Shown here: piece after piece, positions 35,300 to 43,177 of the stretch | Position numbering within the stretch: position 1 is the stretch's first letter | How the letters are laid out: each line of letters starts with the position of its first letter | Assembly: GCA_963760125.1 (NCBI GenBank) | Contig: CAVXBV010000002.1 | Coordinates: 1-64,000, forward strand | Source of the DNA: RYN-111 sp963760125 | Lineage (GTDB): Bacteria > Actinomycetota > Actinomycetes > Mycobacteriales > SCTD01 | Reading direction: 5' to 3' | Length of the DNA: 64,000 bases | Program-made: the position numbers and the translations under genes | Notes under the pieces: generated by a model | What the model was told of the DNA's origin: nothing | Databases searched by the model: none | The model's input: the letters and a program-made list of their open reading frames with translations, nothing else

Positions 35300-35659
35300 G
35301 TGCCCACCTACCAGTACGCGTGCACCGCGTGCGGTGAGCAGCTCGAGGCCGTGCAGTCCTTCAGCGACCCGTCGCTGACCGAGTGCCCCGCGTGCTCCGG
35401 CACTCTGCGCAAGGTGTTCTCGGCCGTCGGTGTCGTCTTCAAGGGCTCCGGTTTCTACAAGACCGACAGCCGCGCGTCCTCGAGCGCGACGGACAAGCCG
35501 GCCGCGGCCAAGAGCGACAGCACGTCCGGGAGCACGTCCGGGAGCAAGGGTGACGGCGGCGGGAAGAGCGACACCTCGTCCAAGGGCGAGTCGTCCTCCG
35601 CCAAGCCGGCCGCGACGACGTCCAGCAGCAGCACGTCCAGCAGCAGCCCTGCCGCCTGA
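35300..35659 (+). CDS. FmdB-type zinc-ribbon protein, Ruc-like redox-regulated chaperone
   Basis: 119 residues, GTG at 35300 with AGGAGGAG upstream. The N-terminal zinc ribbon has two CxxC pairs (YACTACGEQ and CPACSG, residues 8-36), followed by the conserved VGVVFKGSGFYKTDSR. The remaining 65 residues are Ser/Lys/Thr/Ala-rich and clearly disordered. This layout matches mycobacterial Rv0991c (Ruc), a chaperone that is switched on when oxidation releases zinc and that cooperates with DnaK; in mycobacteria it also neighbours the 5-formyl-THF ligase/galU/moeA block, as here. The CIRCE site upstream agrees with heat-shock control. Ruc-type function is inferred from similarity. Confidence 0.85.
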   Translation: MPTYQYACTACGEQLEAVQSFSDPSLTECPACSGTLRKVFSAVGVVFKGSGFYKTDSRASSSATDKPAAAKSDSTSGSTSGSKGDGGGKSDTSSKGESSSAKPAATTSSSSTSSSSPAA

Positions 35660-35728
35660 GCTGTGGACGACCGGTCCCCCTGTGGACCGACGCGGCACGT
35701 CCGACCGACCGCCCTCTAGGTTGCCGCC

Positions 35729-36523
35729 ATGACGCGTGCAGACCTCGGTGTGATCGGTGGCTCCGGCCTCTACGCCCTGCTGGAGGACGCCGAGCAGGTC
35801 CAGGTCGAGACGCCGTACGGCGCCCCGTCCGACCCGATCGTCGTCGGTGAGGTCGGCGGCCGGTCGGTGGCCTTCCTGCCACGCCACGGCGCCGATCACC
35901 GGCTCCCCCCGCACCGGATCCCCTACCGCGCCAACCTCTGGGCCCTCCGGTCTCTCGGCGTGCGCCAGGTGCTCGCGCCGTGCGCCGTGGGCGGCCTTCA
36001 GCCAGACCTCGGCCCGGGCACGCTCGTGGTGCCGGACCAGCTGGTGGACCGGACCGGTGGCCGGGAGCAGACCTTCCACGACACCGGCGCGGTGCACGTC
36101 GCCTTCGCGGAGCCGTACTGCCCGGCCGGCCGCACCGCCGCCCTCCACGCGGCCGCGGGCTGGCCGGCCGTCGACGGCGGGACGATGGTCGTCATCGACG
36201 GGCCGCGCTTCTCCACCCGCGCCGAGTCCCAGTGGTACGGCCGACAGGGCTGGTCGGTCATCAACATGACCGGTCACCCCGAGGCCGTGCTCGCCCGCGA
36301 GCTGGCGCTCTGCTACACGTCGATCGCCCTCGTCACCGACCTCGACGCCGGGGTGGAGACGGGCGAGCACGTCACGCAGGAGGAGGTGTTCCGCGTCTTC
36401 GGGGAGAACACCGCTCGGCTCCGCGAGGTGCTCTTCGCCGTGCTGGCAGGACTTCCCCACGAGCGCACCTGCGCGTGCAGTCAGGCACTGGACGGCATCG
36501 ACCACGACCTCGACCTGCCGTGA
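35729..36523 (+). CDS. mtnP: S-methyl-5'-thioadenosine phosphorylase
   Basis: 264 residues. It phosphorolyses methylthioadenosine to adenine and methylthioribose-1-phosphate in methionine salvage. The N-terminal phosphate site GVIGGSGLY, LPRHGADHRLPPHRIPYRAN, and the substrate region INMTGHPEAVLARELALCYT are typical; EVFRVFGEN and a Cys-rich end (HERTCAC) close the protein. Its stop overlaps the SAF gene start (GTGA). ATG is used; the upstream 69-base gap contains no other gene. Confidence 0.93.
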   Translation: MTRADLGVIGGSGLYALLEDAEQVQVETPYGAPSDPIVVGEVGGRSVAFLPRHGADHRLPPHRIPYRANLWALRSLGVRQVLAPCAVGGLQPDLGPGTLVVPDQLVDRTGGREQTFHDTGAVHVAFAEPYCPAGRTAALHAAAGWPAVDGGTMVVIDGPRFSTRAESQWYGRQGWSVINMTGHPEAVLARELALCYTSIALVTDLDAGVETGEHVTQEEVFRVFGENTARLREVLFAVLAGLPHERTCACSQALDGIDHDLDLP

Positions 36524-37159
36524 GCCCTCCCGTTCGTCCCGTCGCCGGAACGTGGCGCGACCTCACGCGGGCGGGGCTGCGGCACCGAACGCTGCTGGCC
36601 GCGGGCCTCGCGGCCGGTGCCGTGGCGACGGCGCTGCCCGTCCTGGCGCCCGCGCCGCCCGAGACCACCCGGGTGGTCACCGCGACCCGCGACCTGCTGT
36701 CCGGGCGCCCCCTCGAGCCCGCCGACCTCCGACTGGTCGCGCTCCCCCTGAGCGCCGTGCCGGACGGCGCCGTCGGCTCGCTGGAGGAGGCTCTCGGACG
36801 CACGGGTGGCCGGCAGCGTGCGCCGGGGCGAGGCGCTGACCGACGTACGACTGCTGGGCGCCGGACTCGTCCGAGGGCGTGGCGTCGTGGCGGCGCCGGT
36901 CCGCCTGGCCGACCCCGCCACGGCGGCCCTCCTGCGGGCCGGGGACCGGGTCGACGTGCTCGGCGTGGCGACGGACGGGGGCGCGGGTCAACCGGCCCAG
37001 ACCCTCGCGTCCGGCCTCGAGGTGCTCGCCGTCCCGCAGTCCGACGAGGGGGTGAGCGAGGGGGCGCTGGTGGTCCTGGGGGCAAGCCCGGAGACCGCTG
37101 CCCGGCTCGCGGCCGCTGCCGTCACGAGCCGGCTCTCGGTGACCGTCCTGGGCTCGTGA
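36520..37159 (+). pseudogene. SAF-domain (CpaB/RcpC-like) protein, one +1 shift
   Basis: GTG at 36520 overlaps mtnP. An N-terminal membrane helix (LLAAGLAAGAVATALPVLA) is followed by the SAF start (VVTATRDLLSGRPLEPADLR) and, after an extra G near 36806, by VAGSVRRGEALTDVRLLG, VVAAPVRLADPATAALLRAG and DRVDVLGV in another frame to 37159. SAF domains of CpaB type form the periplasmic part of Flp/Tad pilus export machines, but no other tad genes are present here, so it may be a stand-alone envelope protein. The shift is probably a sequence error. Confidence 0.8.
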
Positions 37160-37277
37160 TGTTGATCACGCAGCGCAAGGACACGATCACGGAGAGACGT
37201 TCGTCGCGAGGTGCTCTTGTTCGCGCCCCGCATGGTGCATCATTCCGCCGGACAGGTCCCTATCTCAGGAGGTCCAC

Positions 37278-37718
37278 GTGGACGGTTTCAAGAAGTTCAT
37301 CCTGCGCGGCAACGTCGTCGACCTCGCGGTCGGCGTCGTCATCGGCGCCGCGTTCGGTGCCGTCGTCACGGCGTTCGTCACGGGCGTCATCACGCCCCTG
37401 ATCGGTCTGTTCGGCAACAAGAGCTTCGACCAGTACACCGTGTGTCTCAAGGGCTCGTGCGACCCCATCGCCGACGGCGGCGTCGACGGCGTCCAGCTCG
37501 CCTACGGCTCGGTGCTCACCGCGCTGCTCAACTTCCTCATCGTCGCCGCGGTCATCTACTTCGCCGTCGTCAAGCCCGTCCAGAAGCTCATGGACAGGAT
37601 GAAGAGCGGCGAGCCGGCCGCCGCGGTCACCACCAAGGACTGCCCCGAGTGCATGTCCAGCATCCCGCTGGCCGCGGTGCGCTGCGCGTTCTGCACGGTG
37701 GAGCAGATCGACGCCTGA
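37278..37718 (+). CDS. mscL: Large-conductance mechanosensitive channel with CxxC tail
   Basis: 146 residues, GTG at 37278 with a perfect AGGAGG. MscL opens under membrane tension to release solutes on osmotic down-shock. The first transmembrane helix and N-terminus (FKKFILRGNVVDLAVGVVIG, AAFGAVVTAFV) and the second helix (LTALLNFLIVAAVIYFAVVK) are canonical. The cytoplasmic tail carries CPECMSSIPLAAVRCAFC, two CxxC pairs that suit a small zinc ribbon absent from E. coli MscL. The upstream 118 bases contain no other gene. Confidence 0.95.
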   Translation: MDGFKKFILRGNVVDLAVGVVIGAAFGAVVTAFVTGVITPLIGLFGNKSFDQYTVCLKGSCDPIADGGVDGVQLAYGSVLTALLNFLIVAAVIYFAVVKPVQKLMDRMKSGEPAAAVTTKDCPECMSSIPLAAVRCAFCTVEQIDA

Positions 37719-37725
37719 CCTGCGC

Positions 37726-37893
37726 TCAGCGCGGCTCGTGATGAGGCGGGCGATCGGCGAGGAACCTCTCGAGGTCTCGCTGCTCGTCCGCCTCCGTCGT
37801 GTCCGGACGTTCCATCCGAGGCTCGTCACCCGGCGGCGCGGACCCGGCCGGCCCCACGGCACGGCGACGACGGCGGGGCTCAGGATCGGACAC
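37726..37893 (-). CDS. Possible small charged protein (55 residues)
   Basis: The minus-strand frame from GTG 37893 to TGA 37726 encodes a highly charged peptide: an Arg block near the start (RRRRRA) then EADEQRDLERFLADRPPHHE. It fills the 207-base gap between mscL and tRNA-Arg, is convergent to mscL, and has amino-acid composition closer to a real protein than to a shadow frame. The ribosome site is weak, so it is a tentative call. Confidence 0.4.
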   Translation of the reverse strand: MSDPEPRRRRRAVGPAGSAPPGDEPRMERPDTTEADEQRDLERFLADRPPHHEPR

Positions 37894-37925
37894 CCCCAGT
37901 GTCCACGAGTAACCTGCCGGGGTCC

Positions 37926-37998
37926 GCCTCCGTAGCTCAGTGGATAGAGCGCCTCCGTCCTAAGGAGGGCGTCGGGAGTTCGATTCTCTCCGGGGGCA
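37926..37998 (+). tRNA. tRNA-Arg (anticodon CCU)
   Basis: The cloverleaf is complete: acceptor GCCTCCG/CGGGGGC, D arm GCTC/GAGC, anticodon stem CCTCC/GGAGG around loop GTCCTAA (anticodon CCT), and T arm GGGAG-TTCGATT-CTCTC. The discriminator is A and CCA is not encoded. It decodes the rare AGG codon. tRNA genes of this type are frequent integration sites, but no integrase or att repeat is seen beside it. Confidence 0.95.
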
Positions 37999-38046
37999 CG
38001 TCACCACTCTGGGGCGCGCGCCCTCCCGGAAGAACGGACGGCCTGC

Positions 38047-38514
38047 ATGACCGACGAGCACCTCGTGACCGTGCGTCTGCTCGGCTTCCCGGTCCTGGTC
38101 CATGCTCGCGCCGCGGAGCACGCCGCCGACCTCCGACGGGAGTTTCAGCTGCTGCTCGAGCAGGTGAAAGACCACCAGGGCAGCGTCCCGCACCGGTTGG
38201 TGGAGGTCTCGACCGTTCTGTCGGCACGCTACGACGGCTTCACCGCCGAGCAGGAGCAGCAGATCAACGAGGCGATCGACCGAGGTCAGGAGCGGCTGCC
38301 CGAGCTCGTCTTCACGCTGCCCAGCCACGCCGGTGAGGCGTCCGTCCAGATGGGGGCGATCCTCGACGAGGCCGATGCGTTCTGCCGCGAGGGCCGGCTG
38401 CTCACGCTCTCGACACCCGAGGACCTGGTGGTCTACCGCACCTGGTACCTCGACAACTTCATCACCCAGTGCGCCGGCGGGCCGCCCGCCCCGTGGACCG
38501 GCCCGCTCGCCTGA
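38047..38514 (+). CDS. Conserved hypothetical cytoplasmic protein
   Basis: 155 residues, not recognised. The N-terminus (EHLVTVRLLGFPVLVHARAA) gives a short beta segment, followed by long amphipathic helices (LRREFQLLLEQVKDHQ; FTAEQEQQINEAIDRGQERL; ILDEADAFCREGRLLTLSTP). The helix pairs suggest a small helical bundle. No catalytic motif or membrane segment is present. It begins 48 bases after tRNA-Arg and ends one base before a convergent membrane gene. Confidence 0.7.
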   Translation: MTDEHLVTVRLLGFPVLVHARAAEHAADLRREFQLLLEQVKDHQGSVPHRLVEVSTVLSARYDGFTAEQEQQINEAIDRGQERLPELVFTLPSHAGEASVQMGAILDEADAFCREGRLLTLSTPEDLVVYRTWYLDNFITQCAGGPPAPWTGPLA

Positions 38515-38985
38515 TCAGGAGCGGTCGAGGACCCGCTGCCACCGTCCGTGCATCGCGGCGATGAGGCCGCCACCGACGCCCACCACGACAACGCCGACGA
38601 CCATGGCGAGCGCTGCGTACAGCAGGGCATCGAAGACGTTGGTGTCCAGGTCGGTGGTGTCGGCCACGGCCTTGGCCACGACGAGGAACGCCAGCACCCC
38701 CATCGTCACGTAGAGCAGGCGCTCCAGGGACGACAGCGGGTGCCGACCGCGCGAGCGGTGGGGCGCCGACGGGGCGTCCTCATCGTGGTAGGCCGGTGGC
38801 GAGGCAGGCAGGTCAGCGAAGCGCGGCGACTCGGAGGGCGGCGACGTGAGGGGCGGGGCGGTGAGGGAGGGCTTCGTCAGGGGCGGCGGAGTGAGCGGCA
38901 CCTCCATCTTGGTGGTGGCCGGCTCATCTGGGTACGGGCCTGACGTCGGTGCGGGCGTGGACGAAGGGCGGTACGGCGTGGTCAT
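38515..38985 (-). CDS. Proline-rich membrane protein of unknown function
   Basis: 156 residues from ATG at 38985. The first 85 residues are Pro/Ser/Thr-rich and disordered (TPPPLTKPSLTAPPLTSPPS). Two membrane helices follow: LLYVTMGVLAFLVVAKAVAD (about residues 91-110) and LLYAALAMVVGVVVVGVGGG (about 120-140). The short charged end (MHGRWQRVLDRS) is probably cytoplasmic. It is divergent from the photolyase gene. The function is unknown. Confidence 0.7.
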   Translation of the reverse strand: MTTPYRPSSTPAPTSGPYPDEPATTKMEVPLTPPPLTKPSLTAPPLTSPPSESPRFADLPASPPAYHDEDAPSAPHRSRGRHPLSSLERLLYVTMGVLAFLVVAKAVADTTDLDTNVFDALLYAALAMVVGVVVVGVGGGLIAAMHGRWQRVLDRS

Positions 38986-39060
38986 GAGGACCTCCAAGGA
39001 CGGGGGGACGCTGCTGACTGCCTTCCCCGTACGGCGCGCGGCGAAGCCCACCCGGGACGA

Positions 39061-40386
39061 GTGCCCGTGAGCACCTCTGTGCTGTGGCTGCGGCGCGACC
39101 TCCGCCTCAGCGACCACCCTGCGCTGCTCGCAGCCCGGGACGCGGCCGACGAGGTCGTGCCGGTGTTCGTCCTCGACGACGTACTGCGCGGACCTGCCGG
39201 GGCCAACCGCCTGGCGTTCCTGTACCGGGCGCTGCGGGACCTCACCGAGCGGACCGACGGCGCGCTCCGGGTGGTCCACGGGGCACCGGAGACGACCATC
39301 CCGCGCCTGGCGCGCGCGTGCGGCGCAGACTCGGTCCACGTCAGCAGCGATCACGGACCGTACGGCCGACGCCGCGATGCTGCCGTCGCGGAGGCGCTCG
39401 GCGACCTCCCCCTCGTGGCCACGGGATCGCCGTACGGCGTGACGCCGGGGACGATCCGCAAGGGCGACGGGACGCCGTACAAGGTGTTCACGCCGTTCGC
39501 GCGCGCGTGGCGGGAGCGCGGGATCCACTCCCCGGCGCTGACCCCTCGCGCCCTTCCGTGGAGCGACGGCGGCGTGCGCAGCTCCGGTGTCCCGCAGGAC
39601 CCCCCGACGACCGCCGCCCTGCCCGAAGCCACGGAGGCGGCCGCCCTCGCGCGCTGGCACGACTTCCGGGACGCTGGGCTCGCGGACTACGCCACGACCC
39701 GTGACCAGCCGGGCGTCGACGGGACGAGCCGGCTCTCGCCGTACCTGAAGTACGGCCTGATCCATCCCCGGACCCTGCACGCCGACCTCGCGCCCGGGAG
39801 CACCTTTGCGACCGAGCTGGTGTGGCGGGACTTCTACGCCGACGTGCTCTGGCACCAGCCGCACACCGCGCGCGCTGACCTCAACGCCCTGCCGCTGCAG
39901 TACGACGACCCCGGCCCGCTCTTCGAGGCGTGGAAGCGGGGCCGGACCGGCTACCCGATCGTCGATGCGGGCATGCGCCAGCTGCTGGCCACGGGGTGGA
40001 TGCACAACCGGGTCCGGATGATCGTGGCCAGCTTCCTCACCAAGGACCTGCACGTGTGGTGGCGGCACGGTGCGCGGTACTTCCTCGAGCACCTGGTCGA
40101 CGGCGACCTCGCGAGCAACCAGCACGGCTGGCAGTGGACGGCCGGGACGGGGACCGACGCCTCGCCGTACTTCCGGGTCTTCAACCCGGTGACGCAGGGC
40201 CAAAAGTTCGACCCCGACGGCGCGTACCTGCGGCAGTGGGTGCCCGAGCTCGCTGACGTCACAGGGAGAGCCGTCCACGAGCCGTGGCTGCTGCCGGAGC
40301 GTCCTGCGGGCTACCCGGACCGGCTCGTGGACCACGCGCAGGAACGAACGGAGGCTCTTCAGCGCTACGCCCAAGCACGGGCCTGA
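39061..40386 (+). CDS. phr: Deoxyribodipyrimidine (CPD) photolyase
   Basis: 441 residues; GTG 39061 or GTG 39067. Class I photolyase repairs cyclobutane pyrimidine dimers with blue light and FAD. The N-terminal antenna domain starts VLWLRRDLRLSDHPALL. FAD-binding and DNA-contact motifs are TSRLSPYLKYGLIHP, ELVWRDFYADVLWHQ, MHNRVRMIVASFLTKDL and DLASNQHGWQWTAGTGTDAS. It leads a run of plus-strand genes for lipid modification and peroxide defence, a partnership also known in proteobacterial light-response clusters. Confidence 0.95.
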   Translation: MPVSTSVLWLRRDLRLSDHPALLAARDAADEVVPVFVLDDVLRGPAGANRLAFLYRALRDLTERTDGALRVVHGAPETTIPRLARACGADSVHVSSDHGPYGRRRDAAVAEALGDLPLVATGSPYGVTPGTIRKGDGTPYKVFTPFARAWRERGIHSPALTPRALPWSDGGVRSSGVPQDPPTTAALPEATEAAALARWHDFRDAGLADYATTRDQPGVDGTSRLSPYLKYGLIHPRTLHADLAPGSTFATELVWRDFYADVLWHQPHTARADLNALPLQYDDPGPLFEAWKRGRTGYPIVDAGMRQLLATGWMHNRVRMIVASFLTKDLHVWWRHGARYFLEHLVDGDLASNQHGWQWTAGTGTDASPYFRVFNPVTQGQKFDPDGAYLRQWVPELADVTGRAVHEPWLLPERPAGYPDRLVDHAQERTEALQRYAQARA

Positions 40387-40433
40387 CGCCCGCGCCCCTA
40401 CCGTTGACCTTCACCGACCGCCGAGGACCTGCC

Positions 40434-41150
40434 GTGACCGAGCTGGACACCCCGCGCACCGACCTGCACCCGACCGTGGAGGTGCACCCTGCCGACGGCC
40501 CGACCCGGGGCGTCGTCGTCGTCCTGCACGGCGGCAAGGCCGACAGCTGGGACCCGTCCGAGGCCGCGCACCTGAGCTCACGACGCATCAACCCGTTCGT
40601 CAAGGCGATCCACCGCCAGGGACGGCGCGAGGGCGTCGCCGTGTGGAAGGTCCGCTACCGATTCCGCGGGTGGAACGGCAGCCACCGCTCGCCGGCGGAG
40701 GACGCCCAGTGGGCGCTGGAGGAGGTGCGTCGCCGCCACGGGGACGTCCCGGTCGCGCTGCTCGGCCACTCGATGGGCGGCCGCGCTGGTGTCCACGTGC
40801 TCGGCGACCGTTCCGTGGTCGGCCTCGTGGCGTTCGGGCCCTGGTTGCCGGACGAGCCGTACGCACAGGCCGCCGGCAAGAGGGTCGTCATCGCGCACGG
40901 CACCCTGGACAAGTGGACCCGGCCGGCGCAGAGCCTGCACTGGTCGGAGCTGGCGAGGACGGTCGCGGCGTCCGTGACCTACGTCCACGTCCGCTGGACG
41001 GGTCACTTCATGCTCTGGAACGCCCGGCTCTGGACCGATCTGGCGGTCGGCCTGACCCTCACGTGGCTGGGCGTCACCCCATCCATCGGGCGGCGAGCGA
41101 CGAACATCGTGCAGAGCGCCGACACCGGCGTGACCGTCGTCACGGTCTAG
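40434..41150 (+). CDS. Alpha/beta hydrolase
   Basis: 238 residues from GTG at 40434. The fold is marked by GVVVVLHGGKADSWDP (oxyanion region), the nucleophile elbow LLGHSMGGRAG (Ser about residue 107), an acid in HGTLDKWTRP and a terminal His in WTGHFMLW. Serine hydrolases of this kind cleave esters or thioesters; the setting next to acyl-chain-modifying genes makes a lipid substrate plausible. It follows phr by 47 bases and precedes the FAD oxidoreductase by 18. Confidence 0.88.
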   Translation: MTELDTPRTDLHPTVEVHPADGPTRGVVVVLHGGKADSWDPSEAAHLSSRRINPFVKAIHRQGRREGVAVWKVRYRFRGWNGSHRSPAEDAQWALEEVRRRHGDVPVALLGHSMGGRAGVHVLGDRSVVGLVAFGPWLPDEPYAQAAGKRVVIAHGTLDKWTRPAQSLHWSELARTVAASVTYVHVRWTGHFMLWNARLWTDLAVGLTLTWLGVTPSIGRRATNIVQSADTGVTVVTV

Positions 41151-41168
41151 CCCTCCCCCACCGAACGG

Positions 41169-42437
41169 ATGCCTGAAGTGCCCACCCCTCGTCGTGTCGC
41201 CGTCGTCGGCTCCGGAGTGTCCGGCCTCACCGCCGCCTACGTCCTGGAGCGCTCGGGCGCCGAGGTCACGCTCTTCGAGAAGGACGCGCGCCTGGGCGGC
41301 CACGCCGACACCCACGAGGTCGTCGACCGCCGAGGTCACACCCAGCGGGTCGACACCGGCTTCATCGTGCACAACGAGCGCACCTACCCGGTGCTGCTGC
41401 GGCTGTTCGCCGAGCTCGGAGTCGCCACCCAGGACAGCGACATGAGCATGTCGGTGCGCTGCGACGAGTGCGGACTGGAGTACGCCGGCGCCAAGGGGAT
41501 CAAGGGCCTGTTCGCCGTCAAGGCAGGCGCGCGCCCGGCCTACCTCCGGATGCTCGGCGAGGTGCTGCGCTTCCACCGCGCCGCGCGTGCCGTGCTGGCC
41601 GGGCCAGAGAACGACGAGACGCTGGAGGCCTTCCTCGACCGCGGCGGCTACTCGACCTACTTCCGCGACCACTTCATGACGCCGGTCGTCTCGGCCGTCT
41701 GGTCCTGCCCGCCCACGACCGCCGGCCGCTACCCGGCGCGCTACCTGTTCTCCTTCCTGGACCACCACGGGATGCTGCGCGTCACCGGGAGCCCCCAGTG
41801 GCGCACCGTCGTCGGCGGATCCGCTGCGTACGTCGCGAAGCTGGCCAAGGAGATCCACGCGATCCACACGTCGGCGGCCGTCACGAGCGTCCGCCGGGTC
41901 GCCGGCGGCGTCGAGGTCACCGCCGACGGCGCTGCGCAGGTGTACGACGCGGTCGTCGTCGCGACCCACCCGCACCAGGCCCTCTCCCTGCTGGCCGAGC
42001 CGACGGCGGCAGAGGCGGAGGTGCTGGGCGCCATCACCTACACGGCCAACCCCACGGTGCTGCACACCGACACCTCCTTGCTGCCGCGCAGCTCCCGGGC
42101 GCAGGCGTCGTGGAACTACGTCATGGATCGCTGCCACGGGGATGCCTCCGCGGTGCTGGTCAGCTACGACATGAACCGGCTGCAGTCCCTCGACGCCCCC
42201 GAGCGCTTCGTCGTCACCCTGAACGGCGTCGACCGCATCGACCCATCGACCGTCGTGGACCGGATGGACTACGAGCACCCGGCGTACACGCCGGAGTCCG
42301 TTGCGGCGCAGAAGCGCCTGCCGGCCCTCAACGACGGCGTCGTCGCCTTCGCCGGCGCCTACCACGGCTGGGGCTTCCACGAGGACGGCGCCCGGTCCGG
42401 GCTCGAGGCCGCGCGGTCCTTGGGAGCCACCTGGTGA
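41169..42437 (+). CDS. FAD-dependent oxidoreductase (COG2907-like amine-oxidase fold)
   Basis: 422 residues. The N-terminal dinucleotide-binding motif VAVVGSGVSGLTAAYVLERS and the second glycine signature ARLGGHADTHEV are clear, as is the C-terminal FAD contact FAGAYHGWGFHEDGARSGLE. VDTGFIVHNERTYPVLLRLF is typical of the COG2907 group. The gene is coupled to DUF1365 (GTGA) and then to a CFA-like methyltransferase. This trio is widespread in bacteria and associated with unusual fatty-acid modification and photo-oxidative stress; the exact step of this protein is not established here. Confidence 0.88.
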   Translation: MPEVPTPRRVAVVGSGVSGLTAAYVLERSGAEVTLFEKDARLGGHADTHEVVDRRGHTQRVDTGFIVHNERTYPVLLRLFAELGVATQDSDMSMSVRCDECGLEYAGAKGIKGLFAVKAGARPAYLRMLGEVLRFHRAARAVLAGPENDETLEAFLDRGGYSTYFRDHFMTPVVSAVWSCPPTTAGRYPARYLFSFLDHHGMLRVTGSPQWRTVVGGSAAYVAKLAKEIHAIHTSAAVTSVRRVAGGVEVTADGAAQVYDAVVVATHPHQALSLLAEPTAAEAEVLGAITYTANPTVLHTDTSLLPRSSRAQASWNYVMDRCHGDASAVLVSYDMNRLQSLDAPERFVVTLNGVDRIDPSTVVDRMDYEHPAYTPESVAAQKRLPALNDGVVAFAGAYHGWGFHEDGARSGLEAARSLGATW

Positions 42438-43177
42438 CGGTCGCCGAACAGGTCCGCACCGCGGTCCCGTCGCTCTACGAGACGACGATCTCGCACGTCC
42501 GCCAGTCGCCGTTCCGCCATGCCTTCACCTACCGCAGCTACTGGTGGCTGGTGGACCTCGACGCCCTGCCGGCCCTGCCCCGGGGGCTCGGCGCCCTCGC
42601 GGAGTTCCGGGTGGAGGACCACGTCGGGGACGGACCCACGATCCGCGCCGGGATCGATCAGGTCCTCGCCGCCGAGGGACTGTCCGCGAACCGCGTCCTC
42701 ATGTTGTCCAACGCCCGCGTGCTGGGGCACGTCTTCAACCCGCTGTCCGTCCACTGGTGCCTCGACGCGGCGGATGAAGTGGTGGCGGTCGTCGCCGAGG
42801 TGCACAACACCTACGGCGGCCGACACGCCTACGTCCTGCGCCCGGACGCCGACGGCCGGGTCGCGACCGAGAAGTCCTTCTACGTGTCGCCGTTCCACGA
42901 GGTGGCCGGTCGGTACGAGATGCGCCTGCCGCTCCCGGGCGACGACCTGCGCGTCGACATGACCTACTTCCGCGACGGCGGGAAGCCGTTCGTCGCCACG
43001 GTGCGCGGCTCGCGCGTCCCGGCGACCACGGGTGCCGTCGTGCGGACGTCGCTGCGCCACCCGCTGGCGACCCGCGTGGTCGCCGCCCGCATCCGCCTCC
43101 ACGGCATCCGGCTGTGGCTCAAGCGCCTCCCTGTCGTTCCCCGTCCTCCCACTGACCCCCAGGAGACCCCGTCATGA
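42434..43177 (+). CDS. DUF1365 family protein
   Basis: 247 residues, GTG at 42434 overlapping the FAD gene stop. The N-terminus SLYETTISHVRQSPFRHAFT and YRSYWWLVDLDALP is the DUF1365 hallmark, with LMLSNARVLGHVFNPLSVHW and FYVSPFHEVAGRYEMRLPLP further on. No cofactor motif is known. Members nearly always sit between a COG2907 flavoprotein and a CFA-type methyltransferase, as here, so a role in acyl-chain modification is likely. Its stop overlaps the next ATG. Confidence 0.9.
   Translation: MTVAEQVRTAVPSLYETTISHVRQSPFRHAFTYRSYWWLVDLDALPALPRGLGALAEFRVEDHVGDGPTIRAGIDQVLAAEGLSANRVLMLSNARVLGHVFNPLSVHWCLDAADEVVAVVAEVHNTYGGRHAYVLRPDADGRVATEKSFYVSPFHEVAGRYEMRLPLPGDDLRVDMTYFRDGGKPFVATVRGSRVPATTGAVVRTSLRHPLATRVVAARIRLHGIRLWLKRLPVVPRPPTDPQETPS

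Noticed and set aside
37926..38046. Integration of a mobile element at tRNA-Arg
   Set aside because: No integrase, no duplicated tRNA 3' end and ordinary chromosomal genes on both sides.
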